In this document: positions 35,369-43,529 of the stretch, piece after piece
Position numbering within the stretch: position 1 is the first letter of the stretch
Layout: each line of letters opens with the position of its first letter
DNA from: Pseudomonadota bacterium
Lineage (GTDB): Bacteria; Pseudomonadota; Alphaproteobacteria; Rhizobiales; Aestuariivirgaceae
Direction of reading: 5' to 3'
DNA: 64,000 nt
NCBI GenBank assembly: GCA_963205315.1
Contig: CAUJIO010000103.1
Location: 28,009 to 92,008, forward strand
Notes under the pieces: generated by a model
Told to the model about the DNA's origin: nothing
Seen by the model: the letters and a program-made list of their open reading frames with translations, nothing else
The model's database searches: none
Program-made: the position numbers and the translations under genes

Positions 35369-36070
35369 TCAGTTCGAAGCCATCTGGTTGTGCTTGCGCG
35401 CCATGAAGGACTTGGCGGTTTCGACGGCCACGGCCGCATCGCGGCAATAGGCATCGGCACCGACGGCCTTGGCGAATTCCTCATTGAGAGGCGCACCGCC
35501 AACCAGCACGATGTAGTCATCGCGCATGCCCTTTTCCTTCATGGTGTCGATAACGACCTTCATGTAGGGCATGGTGGTGGTCAGGAGCGCCGACATGCCG
35601 AGAATGTCCGGCTTGTGTTCCTCGATGGCGCCCAGGTATTTTTCAACCGGGTTGTTGATGCCGAGGTCGATCACCTCGAAGCCGGCACCTTCCATCATCA
35701 TGCCGACGAGGTTCTTGCCGATGTCGTGAATGTCACCCTTCACCGTGCCGATGACCATCTTGCCCTGGCGCGGTGCGCCGGTGGCGATGAGCAGCGGCCT
35801 GAGGATGAACATGCCGGCCTTCATGGAGTTGGCGGCCAACAGCACTTCCGGGACAAAGAGAATGCCGTCGCGGAAATCGACACCAACGATTCGCATGCCT
35901 TCGACCAGGGCCTCGGTCAGCACCTTGTAGGGCGCCCAGCCGCGGCCAAGCAGGATATGCACCGCCGCCTCGACCTCTTCCTTGAGGCCGTCGTAGAGAT
36001 CGTCATGAACCTGCTGAACCAGCTCTTCGTCGTTGAGGGAGTTCAGATCGAGTTCGCCATCATCGCTCAT
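35369..36070 (-). CDS. Corrinoid (B12-binding) protein of the methylamine type
   Basis: A 233-residue methyl carrier. It has the helical cap domain (residues 12-95) and the Rossmann B12-binding domain with the lower-ligand motif GDIHDIGKNLV, where Asp113, His115 and Gly118 form DxHxxG, followed by GMSALLTTTMPYM and VLVGGAPLNEEFA. Such proteins accept methyl groups from MttB-type enzymes and pass them on. It is the only corrinoid protein in the window, so the three MttB paralogs probably share it. A TATAAT at 36108-36113 (minus strand) lies 38 bases before its ATG. Confidence 0.93.
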   Translation of the reverse strand: MSDDGELDLNSLNDEELVQQVHDDLYDGLKEEVEAAVHILLGRGWAPYKVLTEALVEGMRIVGVDFRDGILFVPEVLLAANSMKAGMFILRPLLIATGAPRQGKMVIGTVKGDIHDIGKNLVGMMMEGAGFEVIDLGINNPVEKYLGAIEEHKPDILGMSALLTTTMPYMKVVIDTMKEKGMRDDYIVLVGGAPLNEEFAKAVGADAYCRDAAVAVETAKSFMARKHNQMASN

Positions 36071-36107
36071 CAGGGGTCTCCAGACCGGAAAATCGTCAAG
36101 GATTCAC

Positions 36108-36113
36108 ATTATA
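36108..36113 (-). promoter_or_regulatory. Possible -10 element for the corrinoid operon
   Basis: TATAAT on the minus strand, 38 bases before the corrinoid ATG. No good -35 hexamer stands 17 bases upstream, where GC-rich hairpin-prone sequence is found, so an activator may be needed. No B12-riboswitch features were recognised in the leader. Confidence 0.35.
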
Positions 36114-36232
36114 TGAGCCCGGGGCAGATGCCCTGCCACGGGGCGACGTCCACATGCCGGAAAGCGACGGTTGAGGCAAGGAGAAAGGGCAGCTATGGGT
36201 GGTCTCCCTCTTTGAGTTGCGGAATATTCAAC

Positions 36233-37477
36233 ATGAGTTTTGACTTTAGTGCCGATGCCGTTCGCGCCCAGTTTCCGGCCTTGTCGTTGACCGACGCCGG
36301 CGTTCCCCGCATTTACTTCGACAATCCGGCTGGAACGCAAGTGCCGCAGCGGGTGATCGACCGGACAGTCGAGTGCCTGGCGACCAAAAACGCCAATCTA
36401 GGCGGCTATTTTTCGACGACGGTGTCGGCTGGCGAACTGGTCGATCAGGCGCATCAGGCCTGTGCCGACTTCTACAACGCGGCCTCGGCTTCCGAGATCG
36501 TGTTCGGCCAGAACATGACGACGCTGACCTTCCACATGTCGCGCTGCCTTGGCCGCAAATTCAAGGCCGGGGACGAGATTGTCCTGTCGCGCATGGACCA
36601 TGATGCCAATGTGGCGCCGTGGCTGCTGCTGGCTGAAGACAAGGGCCTGGTGGTGCGCTGGATGGATTTCGATCCGGAGACCTATGAATTCCCGGAAGAC
36701 TCGCTGCGCAGGGTTCTGTCGGAGAAGACGAAGCTGGTCTCTCTCGGGCTGGCTTCGAACTGCACCGGCACGGTGAATGACGTGAAGCACTTTGCGGCCG
36801 AGGCGAAGGCCGCCGGCGCCCTCGTCTATGTGGATGCCGTGCAATACGCGCCACATTATGCCATCGACGTCGAGGATCTTGGTGCCGATATTCTGGTGTC
36901 GTCTGCCTACAAATGGTTCGGCCCGCATCAGGGCGTGCTGTGGGGCCGCGAAGCCCTGCTCAGAGACACCTTCGGCTACAAAGTGCGGCCGGCAGGCGAA
37001 GATTTGCCGCACAAGTTCGAGACTGGCACGCTCAGCCACGAGGGCATGGCGGGCACGCTTGGCGCCATCGAATATCTCGAACAGTTCGGCACGGGCGAGA
37101 CACGCGCCAAACGCATCGCCTCCGCCTGGAAGGTGATGGTGCAATACGAGCACGCGTTAACCGCGAAGCTGATTGCCGGACTCAAAACATTCAAGGGGCT
37201 CACCATCCGCGGCATTACGTCCGACAATGCCATGCACCGGCGTGTGCCCACCGTGTCATTCACGCTCGATGGCCATCATCCCGAGTCTCTGGCCAAGGCC
37301 TTCGCCAGGGACAACATCTTCGTGTGGTCCGGCCACAACTACGCCATCGAACCCGTCAGCCGCATGGGGCTGATGGAAAGTGGCGGCGTGCTTCGCGTCG
37401 GGCTCGCGCATTACAACACCGAGGCAGAGGTCGACGCCCTGCTCTCCTCACTCACACGCCAGATCAGGAACGCATAG
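36233..37477 (+). CDS. Class V aminotransferase / cysteine desulfurase-like PLP enzyme
   Basis: A 414-residue PLP enzyme of fold type I. The Schiff-base lysine is Lys227 in LVSSAYKWFGPHQG, preceded by the PLP-pyridine Asp in YVDAVQYAPH. The family (COG0520) includes SufS, but the catalytic-loop cysteine region is not evident, so a C-N or C-S lyase or aminotransferase on another substrate is equally likely. Its start at 36233 is the first Met that fits the family N-terminus (ADAVRAQFPAL). It is followed after three bases by the Gfo/Idh gene, so the two probably form an operon, divergent from the corrinoid gene. Confidence 0.8.
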   Translation: MSFDFSADAVRAQFPALSLTDAGVPRIYFDNPAGTQVPQRVIDRTVECLATKNANLGGYFSTTVSAGELVDQAHQACADFYNAASASEIVFGQNMTTLTFHMSRCLGRKFKAGDEIVLSRMDHDANVAPWLLLAEDKGLVVRWMDFDPETYEFPEDSLRRVLSEKTKLVSLGLASNCTGTVNDVKHFAAEAKAAGALVYVDAVQYAPHYAIDVEDLGADILVSSAYKWFGPHQGVLWGREALLRDTFGYKVRPAGEDLPHKFETGTLSHEGMAGTLGAIEYLEQFGTGETRAKRIASAWKVMVQYEHALTAKLIAGLKTFKGLTIRGITSDNAMHRRVPTVSFTLDGHHPESLAKAFARDNIFVWSGHNYAIEPVSRMGLMESGGVLRVGLAHYNTEAEVDALLSSLTRQIRNA

Positions 37478-37480
37478 AAC

Positions 37481-38410
37481 ATGGCCTTCAAACTCGCCAT
37501 CATCGGCCTCGGCAAGATCGCCCAGGACCAGCATCTTCCCGTCGTTGCGAAGAACCCGGATTTCGAACTGGCTGCAGTGGTATCGTCGCGCGGCGCCTAC
37601 AAGGACGTTCCGACGTTCAAGACGCCGGCGGCACTCTTTGCCAGCGGCCTCAAGTTCGATGCGGTATCGCTTTGCATGCCGCCCGAGCCGCGCTTCGACA
37701 TCGCGCGCGACGCGCTCGATTCCGGCCTGCATGTGCTGATGGAGAAGCCGCCGTTCCCCACTGTCGGCGAACTCGACGCCATCACCGAACACGCGGCCAA
37801 GACCGGCCGCGTGTTGTTCTCGACATGGCACTCGCAATACAACGCCGCCGTCGATGAGGCCAAGCACCTGTTGTCGTCGCGCATCGTCACCAAGCTGCAT
37901 GTGAATTGGAAGGAAGACGTCCGCCACTGGCATCCGGGCCAGGAATGGATCTGGGAACCGGGCGGTTTCGGCGTTTTCGATCCCGGCATCAACGCCTTCT
38001 CGATCGTTACGAAGATCATGCCTCAACCAATTTTCGTGCAGGCCTGCGTGCTGGAGACGCCAAGAAACAAGGCAACGCCGATCGCTGCGCAGATCCGCTT
38101 CAAGCCTTCATGGAGCGGCAAGACCGATCTCTCCGCCGACCTCGACTGGCGGCAGACGGGCGAGCAGACGTGGGACATTTCGGTCGAAACTTCGGATGGC
38201 CTCAGCCTCAAGCTGCGCAAGGGTGGCACCGAGCTTTATGTGAATGATGACCTCAAGGTCGCCGCTCCGATGGCCGAGTACGAGGACATTTACGTGCACT
38301 TTGCCAAGCTGCTCAAGTCAGGCCAGAGCCACGTCGATGGCGCGCCGCTGCAGCTCGTCTCCGATTGTTTCATGCTGGGGCGGCGTGTCGATACGGAAGC
38401 CTTTGTCTGA
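37481..38410 (+). CDS. Gfo/Idh/MocA-family NAD(P)-dependent oxidoreductase
   Basis: A 309-residue oxidoreductase with an N-terminal Rossmann fold (LAIIGLGKIAQDQHLP), the conserved EKPP motif in HVLMEKPPFPT, and a C-terminal alpha/beta domain. The sequence is close in style to galactose 1-dehydrogenase-like members that act on sugars or cyclitols. It starts three bases after the PLP-enzyme stop. Its last 41 bases overlap the end of the convergent kinase-like gene. Substrate not determinable; a link to the ribose or amino products of the neighbouring pathway is conceivable but unproven. Confidence 0.82.
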   Translation: MAFKLAIIGLGKIAQDQHLPVVAKNPDFELAAVVSSRGAYKDVPTFKTPAALFASGLKFDAVSLCMPPEPRFDIARDALDSGLHVLMEKPPFPTVGELDAITEHAAKTGRVLFSTWHSQYNAAVDEAKHLLSSRIVTKLHVNWKEDVRHWHPGQEWIWEPGGFGVFDPGINAFSIVTKIMPQPIFVQACVLETPRNKATPIAAQIRFKPSWSGKTDLSADLDWRQTGEQTWDISVETSDGLSLKLRKGGTELYVNDDLKVAAPMAEYEDIYVHFAKLLKSGQSHVDGAPLQLVSDCFMLGRRVDTEAFV

Positions 38411-39860
38411 CGCGTGACAACGTCTCGGCTGGCGATCCGGATGCATCGATCCGTTCCCAGTCGAGACGGCCGAGATCATAGGTTCTTTGTTGTGCCACCA
38501 CGCCGGGTGTCGCATCAGATGCATCAGCACCGCGCGCCGCCACGCGCGCGGTGAGACTTTCGGCTGGCGCCTCAAGCCACAGTCCCAGAAATCCCGTCTT
38601 GTGTTGCCGCGCGACAGCGGCGGCATGCTGGCGCTCGCTGTCACGGGAGAAGACCGCGTCAAGCACAACGGAATGTCCAGCCGCCAGGGCCTTGGCGGCG
38701 CGCGCAATGCAGGTCTCGTAGACAGCGAAAGATGCCTGGCGCGAATAGGAATCGGCTGGCAGACGCTGGAATTCATCGACGCCCGCAAGCACCTTTCGCT
38801 CAATATCGCTGCGAATGTGGAGAGCACCCGGGGCGGCACCGACCATTGGGGCAAGGGCAGCTGCAAGCGTCGACTTTCCGGTGCCCGAGAGTCCTCCGAC
38901 GCAGATCAGGATGGGCGGCCGGGGTTTCAGAAACGCGATACTGGCACGGAAACAGTCGAGCGCCATGCCGCGCTGCCGCAACGACCCGCTCACCGGAAGT
39001 TCGTGTACCAGATCGGCGGTGACGAGTGCCCGGACGCCAGCTCTCGTCGACAGGAAGAGAGGCAGCAAAGCCAGCCCGGACAAGTCTTCTTCCGACCGCC
39101 TGAGATGCAAATAGTGGTTCAACACGGCATTGGCGGTCGCGTGCTCGCCATGCCACCACAGGTCCATCAGCAGAAAGGCGAGGTCATAGAGAACATCGAC
39201 CGTTGCAATTTTCTCGCTGAACTCGATCGCATCGAACAGCTTGGGCTCGCCGTCTTCGACGATGATGTTGCCGCTATGCATGTCGCCATGGCATCGCCGC
39301 ACGAGCCCTCGCGCGCTGCGATCATTCAGCAGCGGCCGCATGCGCTTCAGCGCCTCTTCATAGAGCGCATGGAATTCCAGCGTCTCGGCCGGCTGGAACA
39401 GATCTGCCGATGAGGTGAAAGCATTGGACAGTTGAGCACCGAGACCCATCATGATGTCAACGCCGCGCGTCTCGCGGCGGGGCGCTGCGGCATGGGCCTC
39501 AGCGATCATCCGCGCGAGACGGCGCGCCAGTTGGCCGTCTATGCGGCCTTGCGCCATCTGCCGTGACAGCAAGGCCTGTGCCGGGAAACGCCGCATCCGC
39601 AAAACCGGTTCGCCGCGCACCTCGATCACATCAATGTAGATATCGGGTGCGAAAGACCGGTTGATGGCCAGTTCTTCTTCAAGCACAGCCCGGCGCTTTT
39701 CGACCGTCGAGAAATCAAGATAGGGCAGCGATACGTCCTTCTTGATTTTGAAGGCCCGGTCGGCCACGAGAAAGACATGCGCCGCGTGCGTTTCAACATG
39801 CTCCACGGGCGCGCCGCCGAAGCCCCAGGTCTCCCCTGTCAGGAATGCCGGATCGAACAT
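38370..39860 (-). CDS. APH-like / AAA_33 two-domain ATP-binding protein
   Basis: A fused protein of 496 residues. The N-terminal half is an aminoglycoside-phosphotransferase-like kinase fold with the catalytic loop RRCHGDMHSGNIIVED and metal Asp in LFDAIEFSE. The C-terminal third is a P-loop kinase-like domain with GGLSGTGKSTLAAAL. This architecture is widespread and mostly uncharacterised. I chose the start at 39860 (MFDPAFLTGETWGFGG), since the family begins near PVEHVETH; the frame is open to 39911. Neither start has a clear ribosome-binding site. Substrate unknown; it should not be read as antibiotic resistance. Confidence 0.78.
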   Translation of the reverse strand: MFDPAFLTGETWGFGGAPVEHVETHAAHVFLVADRAFKIKKDVSLPYLDFSTVEKRRAVLEEELAINRSFAPDIYIDVIEVRGEPVLRMRRFPAQALLSRQMAQGRIDGQLARRLARMIAEAHAAAPRRETRGVDIMMGLGAQLSNAFTSSADLFQPAETLEFHALYEEALKRMRPLLNDRSARGLVRRCHGDMHSGNIIVEDGEPKLFDAIEFSEKIATVDVLYDLAFLLMDLWWHGEHATANAVLNHYLHLRRSEEDLSGLALLPLFLSTRAGVRALVTADLVHELPVSGSLRQRGMALDCFRASIAFLKPRPPILICVGGLSGTGKSTLAAALAPMVGAAPGALHIRSDIERKVLAGVDEFQRLPADSYSRQASFAVYETCIARAAKALAAGHSVVLDAVFSRDSERQHAAAVARQHKTGFLGLWLEAPAESLTARVAARGADASDATPGVVAQQRTYDLGRLDWERIDASGSPAETLSRVRQRLPYRHAAPA

Positions 39861-39921
39861 GATGGCAGCAGAATAGAAACCCAGGACCGTTCCCGCATTG
39901 ACGCGCATCAAACTGGCGGCG

Positions 39922-40656
39922 TCAGTCAGCGAGCAATCGCCGGACCATTTCTGTGTGGCGGTTGAGGAAGTTGCGTGTCACTTCGAAATGCTCGGTATCC
40001 TCGTAGTGAACCCGCTCCAGCCCATGCCGACCGATCTGGTAAATCCACGCATCGGGATAAGCCATCAGAATGGGCGAATGCGTGGCAATGATGAACTGGC
40101 TGTTGGCCGCAATCAGATCGTGCATGCGCACCAGCATCGACATCTGGCGTGACGGTGAGAGAGCTGCTTCGGGTTCGTCGAGAATGTAGAGGCCATTTCC
40201 ACCAAATCGATGCTCAAGAAGCGACCAGAAGGCCTCGCCATGAGACTGCACGTGGAGACTACGCCCGCCGTAACTGTCGATATAGCCAATGTCGTCAATG
40301 TGGGTAGCTACATTATAGAGAGATTCAGCGCGGAGAAAGAATCCGTCCCTGGCACGCCGAGGCGGTCTTATCAGTTTGATTGCCCTATGAAGTTCCGAAT
40401 GAGTTGGTCTGGTGTTGACACTGTGATTTCTTGTTCCACCCTCGGCGTTGAAACCCCATGCGATGGCCAGCGCTTCGATCAGCGTCGATTTGCCGGAACC
40501 GTTTTCGCCGATGATGAATGTCACCTTGGGATGAAATTCGATCTCGTGAAAGCTGGCGATGGCGGGCAGCGCAAAGGGATAGACCCCGCGGTCCTCGACG
40601 CGGTCCCATAGCATTTCGGCCCGCAGCAGATAATGCTTTGCCTCGTATGATTTCAT
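39922..40656 (-). CDS. AAA-family ATPase (predicted, SMC/OLD-like)
   Basis: A 244-residue ABC-type ATPase with Walker A IIGENGSGKSTLIEAL, Walker B LYILDEPEAALSPSRQ and the following switch region IIATHSPILMAYPDA. It lacks a TOPRIM nuclease domain. Such small ATPases occur alone in many bacteria; some belong to defence or DNA-repair systems, but there is no adjacent nuclease here. It lies just upstream of the APH-like gene on the same strand. Confidence 0.82.
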   Translation of the reverse strand: MKSYEAKHYLLRAEMLWDRVEDRGVYPFALPAIASFHEIEFHPKVTFIIGENGSGKSTLIEALAIAWGFNAEGGTRNHSVNTRPTHSELHRAIKLIRPPRRARDGFFLRAESLYNVATHIDDIGYIDSYGGRSLHVQSHGEAFWSLLEHRFGGNGLYILDEPEAALSPSRQMSMLVRMHDLIAANSQFIIATHSPILMAYPDAWIYQIGRHGLERVHYEDTEHFEVTRNFLNRHTEMVRRLLAD

Positions 40657-40719
40657 CGCCCGGTTCTATCGCCAGGGTTGCCCATAGGGCAACGGCGCGC
40701 GATGAACGCAGTAAACGCT

Positions 40720-41736
40720 TCAGCCCCGGCGGCGGCTGCCGCGCGCAGCGGCACCGGCGGCAGCGGTATCGACGCCCTTGGCCAGTTGCGACACCGGTCC
40801 CAGGCGTTCCTCGATCAGCTCCACCGTCGGCCGCGTGCCGCGCGTGTAGCCTTCGAGCGACTTGCGCATGGCGGCGAGATGATCGGGGCTCGTGCCGCAA
40901 CAGCCGCCGATGATCCTGGCGCCGGCATCGAAAGCGATTCGGGCATAGTCAGCCATCAGTTCCGGCGTGCCGGTATAGTGGATGTGGCCATCCTGATATT
41001 GCGGAATGCCGCAATTGCCCTTGGCAACGACCGCCGCATCGGGCCGGGCCTCGGTGATGCCAAGCACGGTGGCGACCAGTTCGGAAGCGCCCACGCCGCA
41101 ATTGGCGCCGATAGCGACGGGCTGGGTTGGCAGCGCCGCGGTGATGGCACCGAAGGACTTCGGCGTGATGCCCATCATGGTGCGGCCGTTGGTGTCAAAA
41201 CTCATGGTGGTGACGATCGGCAGTCCGGCAGTGGCGGCGCCTTCAACGGCAGCCTTCAGTTCTTCCTCAGACGACATGGTCTCGATCCACAGCACATCGG
41301 CGCCACCTTCTTTCAGGGCTGCCGCCTGCTCGGCAAAGGCCTTCACGGCCTCCTCGTGGCTCATGGCGCCAACGGGTTCCATGATCTCGCCGGTAGGCCC
41401 GATGGAGCCGCCGACGTAGACGGGACGGCCCGCCGCATCGGCCTCGGCCCGGGCATTCTGCGCTGCCGCCATGTTGATTTCGCGCACGCGGTCCTGGGCG
41501 TTGTGCAGTTTGAGGCGGTGGCGGTTGCCGCCGAAAGAATTTGTGAGCACGATATCGGCGCCAGCCTCGATGAAGCGGCGGTGCAGCGAGCGCACGCGCT
41601 CGGGATGCTCAAGGTTCCACATTTCGGGCGCATCGCCGGATTCGAGTCCCATCTGGAAATAATTGGTCCCGGTGGCGCCATCGGCCAGAAGCCAGGGGCG
41701 GCTGCTAAGGGCTTCGGTGAAGGACGGGCGTGGCAT
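40720..41736 (-). CDS. bmt: Betaine--homocysteine S-methyltransferase
   Basis: A 338-residue enzyme that moves a methyl group from glycine betaine to homocysteine to make methionine. The three zinc cysteines are intact: Cys213 in IGANCGVG, and Cys279 and Cys280 in IIGGCCGTSPDH. Start features LADGATGTNYFQMGLESGDAPE fit the bacterial BHMT group. The ATG at 41736 has CCGGAG upstream. A perfect palindrome at 41755-41774 sits just before it and is likely its operator. Contrast with the altered zinc site of the relative at 33302. Confidence 0.88.
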   Translation of the reverse strand: MPRPSFTEALSSRPWLLADGATGTNYFQMGLESGDAPEMWNLEHPERVRSLHRRFIEAGADIVLTNSFGGNRHRLKLHNAQDRVREINMAAAQNARAEADAAGRPVYVGGSIGPTGEIMEPVGAMSHEEAVKAFAEQAAALKEGGADVLWIETMSSEEELKAAVEGAATAGLPIVTTMSFDTNGRTMMGITPKSFGAITAALPTQPVAIGANCGVGASELVATVLGITEARPDAAVVAKGNCGIPQYQDGHIHYTGTPELMADYARIAFDAGARIIGGCCGTSPDHLAAMRKSLEGYTRGTRPTVELIEERLGPVSQLAKGVDTAAAGAAARGSRRRG

Positions 41737-41754
41737 GGCGTTCTCCGGATAACA

Positions 41755-41774
41755 ATATAAAGAAGTCTTTATAT
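41755..41774 (-). promoter_or_regulatory. Palindromic operator upstream of betaine-homocysteine methyltransferase
   Basis: ATATAAAGAAGTCTTTATAT is a perfect 9-bp inverted repeat with a 2-base centre, 19 bases before the ATG. It is far more AT-rich than its surroundings. From memory it resembles palindromes assigned to ArsR-family methionine regulators that sense S-adenosylmethionine or its hydrolysis product (SamR/SahR); this identity is not verified. Confidence 0.7.
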
Positions 41775-41779
41775 GATTT

Positions 41780-42598
41780 TCACTGTCTTTGCCAAGAGGC
41801 AAACGCCGCGTCCCAGAGCAGAAGCGACATGCGCTCGTTCACCGGCCATGTTGTGGGGCGGTCATTGCTGGCTCGCAGCCGTGTCAGGCTGGACGCCAAA
41901 TCGGAGACATCGCGGCGGGAAAGGCGGGGCGCCCGGCGCGTGTTGTGATCGTCCGGATCGCCATGTGCACAATAGATCGCGGTATCCTCGCGCAGCATTG
42001 GCAGGAGTCTCTCGGCGGTGTCGTGATATGCATCGAGATCGGCTCCGGGGATCTGGGCATAGAGCGATCCCGGATAAATATAGTCAGCGGCCAGCAGCAG
42101 ATTGGCTTCGGCATCCCAGAGCGACACCGAGTCGGTAGAATGGCCGGGTGTATGCAAGAGTTCCATAACCCGTCCGCCGAGATCAATCCGCGATCCGATC
42201 GGCAGCCACTGGTTCACCTTCACCGGTGTCCACACCATGCCCTCGCGAAACCCGCGGTAAAGTTCGTCTGCGGCACAAAACCAGCCACCCTGCTCGCAAG
42301 CCCGCAATTCAGGCAGGTCGGCCATGGCGATGTTGCGGAATTTCGCCAGGCCACCGGTGTGGTCGAAATGCATATGCGAAGACAAAGCCGTCACCGGCAA
42401 AGTCGTCAGTGCACGGACCGCAATCGATATATCCCGCACCCCTGGTCCGGTATCGAACAGCAGCGCGCGGCGGCTGCCGAGGATCAGGTAGTTCCAGTTG
42501 ATCTGGTGGAAGCGCGGTTCGCCGATGGCGATGACCCCGGGCGCCACGTCTTCAACAGCGAACCAGTCGTCGAACCAGCGGACACCGGGCGCCAGCAT
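41780..42598 (-). CDS. MBL-fold metallo-hydrolase
   Basis: A 272-residue metallo-beta-lactamase-fold hydrolase. Metal ligands are visible in SSHMHFDHTGG, LLHTPGHSTDS, LLAADYIYPG and IYCAHGDPDD. It begins at ATG 42598, overlapping the SoeC stop by one base (TGATG), so it is translated with the sulfite dehydrogenase genes. Its role there is unknown; MBL proteins in sulfur loci sometimes handle persulfides or thioesters, but no such motif separates them here. Confidence 0.82.
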   Translation of the reverse strand: MLAPGVRWFDDWFAVEDVAPGVIAIGEPRFHQINWNYLILGSRRALLFDTGPGVRDISIAVRALTTLPVTALSSHMHFDHTGGLAKFRNIAMADLPELRACEQGGWFCAADELYRGFREGMVWTPVKVNQWLPIGSRIDLGGRVMELLHTPGHSTDSVSLWDAEANLLLAADYIYPGSLYAQIPGADLDAYHDTAERLLPMLREDTAIYCAHGDPDDHNTRRAPRLSRRDVSDLASSLTRLRASNDRPTTWPVNERMSLLLWDAAFASWQRQ

Positions 42599-43527
42599 CA
42601 GGCGGACTTCGCGCCATAGAACAGGGTCACAACATGCTGGGCCTCAGCGAAGAACAGCCAGCGTTCGACCACCGCAGCGGCCAGCGCCAGCGCTGCGGCC
42701 AAAATGGCAAAATAGGACAGAGCAAGCGAGGCCAGCATGGCGAGGAGAGCGAGGGCGAGCAGTACAAGCACAAAACGCCGGAGCGTTTTGGCATGCTTTC
42801 GGGCAACAGCGTAACCCATCTCCTTCTGCACGTAGTTCTCGGACGTATGCGGAACTTCCCACTGGCCGACCGTGCCGATGGACCCCAAGCCGGTGGCGGA
42901 TTCCATGGTGTGGTCGCGCGGTGCCTCGTCAATCATCCGCCAATAGGCAAACTTGAGGATCAGCGCGGCCAACAGCAGCGCAATGGTCAGGACGGCCTGA
43001 AACACCTGGAAGCGTTCGAACAGTGATGCGATGCCGGCCAGCAAGGCTGAGCCGGTGGCCAACCCCAGCACCAGATAGACCGGCACGGTGAGCATCTGGT
43101 TCCAGGCGCGGATGGTTTTCAGCGAGGCATAGATCATACCGGTGGTGAAGACCGTCACCATCGCCATAACAGCCGTCACCACGCCCAAGGGCGCGATCAA
43201 CCGAGGCGCGTCGATGAGACCGGACCAGACGAGCCCGAACGCCAGCGCCGGGACATAGGTGATCACCGCCGCGACACCTTCACGCGACAGCCAGGACGAG
43301 CGCCACTGTGAGAGGGCCCGCCAGGCGCGTTCGGGATGCCCAAGGTGGAAGGTCGAAGACAGCAGCCCGATGGTGATCAGCCCCAGTGCGATGAACATGC
43401 AGACCAACGCGAAGGCCACGCTTGAGGCCTGACCATGATTGAAACCGACGAGACCCAGCAGCGCCAACAGGCCATAGCCGGCACCCGACGCTGTCGTGAA
43501 CAGAATGACCGAATAGGCAGGATGCAT
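42598..43527 (-). CDS. soeC: DmsC-like membrane anchor, sulfite dehydrogenase subunit C
   Basis: A 309-residue membrane protein of the DmsC family with about eight hydrophobic segments, including LGLITIGLLSSTFHLGHPERAWRAL, the conserved HLGHPERA segment of this family. It would anchor the A and B subunits on the cytoplasmic side and pass electrons to quinone. It begins two bases after the soeB stop. The name SoeC depends on the identity of the large subunit. Confidence 0.85.
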   Translation of the reverse strand: MHPAYSVILFTTASGAGYGLLALLGLVGFNHGQASSVAFALVCMFIALGLITIGLLSSTFHLGHPERAWRALSQWRSSWLSREGVAAVITYVPALAFGLVWSGLIDAPRLIAPLGVVTAVMAMVTVFTTGMIYASLKTIRAWNQMLTVPVYLVLGLATGSALLAGIASLFERFQVFQAVLTIALLLAALILKFAYWRMIDEAPRDHTMESATGLGSIGTVGQWEVPHTSENYVQKEMGYAVARKHAKTLRRFVLVLLALALLAMLASLALSYFAILAAALALAAAVVERWLFFAEAQHVVTLFYGAKSA

Positions 43528-43529
43528 GC

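Noticed and set aside
35390..36232. Long plus-strand N-terminal extension of the class V PLP gene, opposite the corrinoid gene
   Set aside because: The family N-terminus starts at 36233; the upstream part is antisense to the corrinoid gene with its DxHxxG motif.
36071..36232. Cobalamin riboswitch in the leader between the corrinoid and PLP genes
   Set aside because: No B12-box-like sequence was recognised, and the 160-base region is shared by two divergent starts.
38370..39860. Aminoglycoside-resistance gene
   Set aside because: Although the catalytic loop resembles APH kinases, the fused P-loop domain marks a widespread uncharacterised family, not a resistance enzyme.
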